Shown piece after piece: positions 61,151 through 64,000 of a stretch of DNA of 64,000 bases. The notes beneath the pieces are model-generated. The model had not been told where the DNA came from and ran no database searches. It saw only the letters and a program-made list of their open reading frames with translations. Origin of the DNA: G963664585 sp963664585 (GTDB lineage: Bacteria; Bacillota; Clostridia; Oscillospirales; Ruminococcaceae); assembly GCA_963664585.2 (NCBI GenBank), contig CAXXEO010000001.1, forward strand, positions 1 to 64,000, in the 5' to 3' direction. Made by a program: the position numbers and the translations under genes. Each line of letters begins with the position of its first letter. The first letter of the stretch is position 1.

Positions 61151-62797
61151 TTAACTTTGTGTCCAGTTTTTCTTGATCGTTCCAAGAGGTTTTTTTATTT
61201 CCTGTCCGTCAACGCTGGTGTTGTACATAAACCTTGGACGGAGTTTGTTTGCAGCCTCTTCTTTTACAGTCCAGAATCCGGTCCTACTTGCTGCCCAATG
61301 CCAAATCCGCCATAAGACGGGTCTTGGGGCAATGGGAAGCTCCTGCATGGCCATATTCGGATTGAGACACATGGTCTTTGGAGAACCGACTGTAAACGGC
61401 GTCCACTCGGGAAGGCCCTTGCCGTTCGGATTGCCAGTCTTGGCAAAGTTTACCCAATAGGCAGACACCTTAAGGGCAAAATCGTAGTCAACGCCTGTGA
61501 ATGGACGCCAGGCGCGCTGCAGGGTGCGGAACACAAACCAGTGCTCACAGGAATGGAAGGCACCCATGTTATCATCGCCAGGTAGATTATAATCGAAAAA
61601 GTACCGATAGCTGGGGCGGCGTCCTTTCTTGTTTTGCAGCTCGCACCAGGCGAGAGTGCCATAGAGCATATCATCGGTCATCTGGGTGTTTTGATGTGCG
61701 GAGGCGTCCTCTTCGGTGTGCACTCCGGCTGTCTCCAGATACTTTTCCGCCTGATCACCTAACTGTACTTGGAGCTTTTTACGGTAAAGCTCCAGTGGCA
61801 GTGTGTTATTTGCGGATGTGGCTGATTCGTTCGACGTACTGCCGACCATGTAATCAATATCATGATGCTCACCCGAAAGCGCAATCGTACTGGAGTCCTT
61901 GGTTAGTAAATAGCCGTCCACATTTGGTCTGAAGAAGATGGCTCCATTGGCTTTTGCAGTGCTTTTTATAAAGGCATCAAGTACAGCATGCTCTGACAGC
62001 TTTCGCGCTTGCATAATATCCGTGACCCCGAGCTCCTGCAAAAAGTTTTCCCCCTTCCCGCTCCGCCGTGTCCAGGGTGACGCAGAGATCTGTGCCGGCG
62101 CCGCGGATACCGCCACCACTTTGGAAGATGGCGCGTTTAATATCGCCCTTGGTCAGTGGCGATGAGGTGAGCGTCTGCACGCTCATTGCACCTGCGGACT
62201 GACCAAAAATCGTAATGCAATCCGGGTCGCCGCCAAAAAGCCTCGATGTTTCGCCGTACCCACTTGAGGGCGGCTACTTGATCCAGCAGACCATAGTTAC
62301 CTGAACCCTTTCCGCCCGATTCTGCACTAAGCTCCGGATGGGCCAAGAATCCGTAAGGTCCAAGGCGGTAGTTGATGGAAACGTAAACAACACCCTGATT
62401 GGCGAGGGCTTCGCCATCAAGTTCCATTTTATTCGAATAACCCTGCCGAAAACCGCCACCGAAAATCCACAGCATCACCGGAAGCTTTTCGTCTTTTTTT
62501 ATAGCCGGCGTCCAAATGTTCAGATACAAGCAGTCCTCGCTCATCGGCAAGTCATAAGGGTAAAAACTCCTTTTGGTAAAAAGAGCCCTTAGGTACGCGC
62601 ATCTGCATAGGGATAGGACTATAGTCGAATGCATTATGAACACCATCCCATGCAATAACCGGCTGTGGTTCCTTCCAGCGCAAATTCCCAACAGGGGGGG
62701 CGGCAAACGGCACGCCCTTAAAGACACTTACGCTCTGAATACCGGCGCAGGTGCCACGGATTTTTCCGCCTTCTACGGTTGTTTCAATAATTGCCAT
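61151..62797 (-). pseudogene. Type B carboxylesterase (para-nitrobenzyl-esterase-like), frameshifted
   Basis: Pieces of one alpha/beta-hydrolase appear in successive frames. 62797-62552 has GGKIRGTCAGIQSVSVFKGVPFAAPPVGNLRW, 62727-62137 has SEDCLYLNIWTPA, GGGFRQG and INYRLGPYGFL, then MSVQTLTSSPLTKGDI..AIFQSGG in a third frame. 62119-61151 holds the C-terminal half with the His region (SCEHWFVFRTL). The nucleophile motif GxSxG is near 62190, across a frame change. Whole span is 1,647 bases, normal for an intact ~548-residue enzyme, so several small indels, not deletions, broke it. Sequencing error is possible. Confidence 0.8.
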
Positions 62798-62809
62798 TAT
62801 TTCTTCTCC

Positions 62810-63635
62810 TTAGCCAAGCAGCTCGTCAAGTTTATCTTCTATATAGGCAAAGGCACAGAACTCCTTGTCCTCGAATGACTTGCCAACATAGAACATCTTA
62901 TAGTTAATAACAGTATCCCCGTGTTTCCATGGTGCGGCAACGCTCTTTACCGGGTTTGAAAGAATCAAGCAGAGAAATAACCCTGCGAACATAGTCACGG
63001 CCAAGCGGATCAGGCCAATGTGCGCCAAGGATATTGACAAATTCCCGTTTATCCAGTGCATCCAGAGCCTCGCGGTATATCCGCATCGGTGTGCCTCCTA
63101 TGAGAAGCACTCGCTTGAGGATTGCGTCACCGCTGAGCAGAATGTTGGTTTTGTGATCAAGTAGACCTATGCAGCCGGATGTATGTCCCGGGATCGGCAC
63201 TACCTCAACCTGACGTCCGCCAAGGTCAAAGATCTGCCCATCCTCAAGCAGGTTTACTTTATAGTTGATGTCAGCCTTTTTGACCGCATCGCACCACAGC
63301 TCCGGCTGTAATTTTTCGCTTTGGCGCATCAGGGGGACATCCTCAGCCTTGATCCACACCTCATTGAACAGCCTGTTCCCGCCCACATGATCTATGTGCC
63401 CATGAGAAAGGACTACTGTCATCGGAAGGCCGGTCAGAGTCTCGGCATAGCTTTTGACATCATAGTGGCTATAGCCGGTATCAAAAAGCAGCGCCTTATC
63501 CTCACCAAGCACCAGTGTTACAATGACGCGGCCAAATCCCGGCATGTCACCAGGCCCCGGATTGTAGCCGGGGCAGAGAATACGAAGTATCCCCGGATAG
63601 GGCTCGGTGCATGTAAATGTGTTTATATTATCCAT
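62810..63635 (-). pseudogene. MBL-fold metallo-hydrolase, frameshifted near the C-terminus
   Basis: The frame from 63635 gives a metallo-beta-lactamase-fold hydrolase: LLFDTGYSHYD, SHGHIDHVGG (HXHXDH), VVPIPGHTSGCIGLLDHKTNILLSGDA and NILGAHWPDPLG. It stops at 62904, but the next frame continues as SVAAPWKHGDTVINYKMFYVGKSFEDKEFCAFAYIEDKLDELLG, a plausible natural C-terminus. The shift lies at ~62945-62955, in GGTAAAGAG. All metal ligands are upstream, so some function may remain. Its start is followed upstream by a long leader. Confidence 0.75.
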
Positions 63636-63797
63636 TGTTCTTCCCTCTTTTCAATTATGTCTTACCATGTCCTTTATTATCTTTATTTCTATTTCCCGCA
63701 ACAGGCAGAGAAAAATGATAAAGATAAATGTCAATTCCCTATGAGAATAATACCATGTAAGGTTAGGGCGCAAGTCCAATACGCCTTATTGGCATTA

Positions 63798-63902
63798 TAT
63801 AGTTGATTAACTTGAAAACAAGCTTGTGATTTCTCCCCCGCCGAAGGCGGGGGAAGAAAATGACGTTTTATATATAGCCTGTTTTTAAGTTAACTGGCTA
63901 TA
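63798..63902 (+). mobile_element. MITE-like element, copy 7
   Basis: 105 bp, TATAGTTGATTAACTTG at the left, AACTGGCTATA at the right (C for T), loop CCGAAGG, left arm one T shorter. Lies upstream of the MBL gene. Confidence 0.82.
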
Positions 63903-64000
63903 CAATATTCCTATAGAGGACTTTTCAGCAAGACTTGGTCAAATCATTTTAAAACGTTCTTTCTCAAGTTTTGCTCACTATAGGTGAGACGCGGCGCCCG
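63903..64000. other. Window end without a recognised feature
   Basis: About 100 bases in which I see no gene, RNA or repeat. Confidence 0.4.

Noticed and set aside
63636..63797. A MerR-type promoter upstream of the MBL gene (TTGCGC..CCTAACCTTACATGG..TATTAT)
   Set aside because: The dyad is weak and the spacing does not fit well; without a nearby merR-type gene I cannot support it.
162..63902. MITE central hairpins as rho-independent terminators
   Set aside because: The hairpin is followed by AAAATGACG on one strand and AAATCACAAG on the other; neither has a T-run.

Overview
The window looks like chromosomal DNA of a spore-forming, Gram-positive anaerobe of the Clostridia. I infer this from strong AGGAGG-type ribosome sites with many GTG/TTG starts, a T-box in front of serS, a TPP riboswitch tail, and spore-surface families (DUF4183 proteins and a BclA-like collagen protein). 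No species is claimed.

Layout. (1) 1-4260: the 3' end of a TPP riboswitch and its terminator, then thiD-thiC-thiM-thiE on the + strand. (2) 4340-8660: a HAD phosphatase, two DUF4183 genes (one broken), a Nudix hydrolase, and many hairpins. (3) 8720-19449, - strand: a probable operon, read from 19449 downward. It encodes a solute-binding lipoprotein, an HlyD-type adaptor, two NHLM-type ABC exporter subunits (degenerate and frameshifted), a DUF2156 protein, a propeller/sensor-MFS fusion and a GNAT acetyltransferase. (4) 19732-53161: about 33 kb of an extracellular contractile injection system (eCIS), almost all on the - strand. It has sheath, two tube-type proteins, spike, hub, gp25, two baseplate J-like proteins, a gpI-like protein, DUF4255 cap, PAAR-like tip, AAA+ ATPase, and a DUF4157 protein with a possible chaperone. 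Membrane and envelope parts are added: a cyclase-like sensor, a MORN protein, a pseudokinase-LysM protein and an exported protein. No packaging, replication or lysis genes are present, so it is not a prophage. (5) 53852-64000: tRNA-Ala, serS, transposon and tRNA remnants, a glycosyltransferase beside a collagen-like protein, a cupin, an IS3 fragment, and frameshifted esterase and MBL-hydrolase genes.

How the parts may work together. The eCIS genes supply a syringe. Its ATPase, DUF4157 protein and chaperone-like protein lie at the far end of the second transcription block and may load cargo. The membrane modules suggest anchoring to, or sensing at, the envelope. The neighbouring degenerate exporter operon is separated from the eCIS only by a 76-residue protein on the opposite strand that has some features of an NHLP/Nif11-type leader.

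Dispersed elements. Seven copies of a ~106-bp MITE-like element with TATAG-type inverted ends and a GC-rich central hairpin lie between genes. One separates the TPP riboswitch from thiD and another splits the eCIS operon. The best candidates for something undescribed are an A10 slippery tract that would fuse two eCIS proteins into a ~1,260-residue repeat protein, the envelope modules within the eCIS, and the degenerate exporter beside it.
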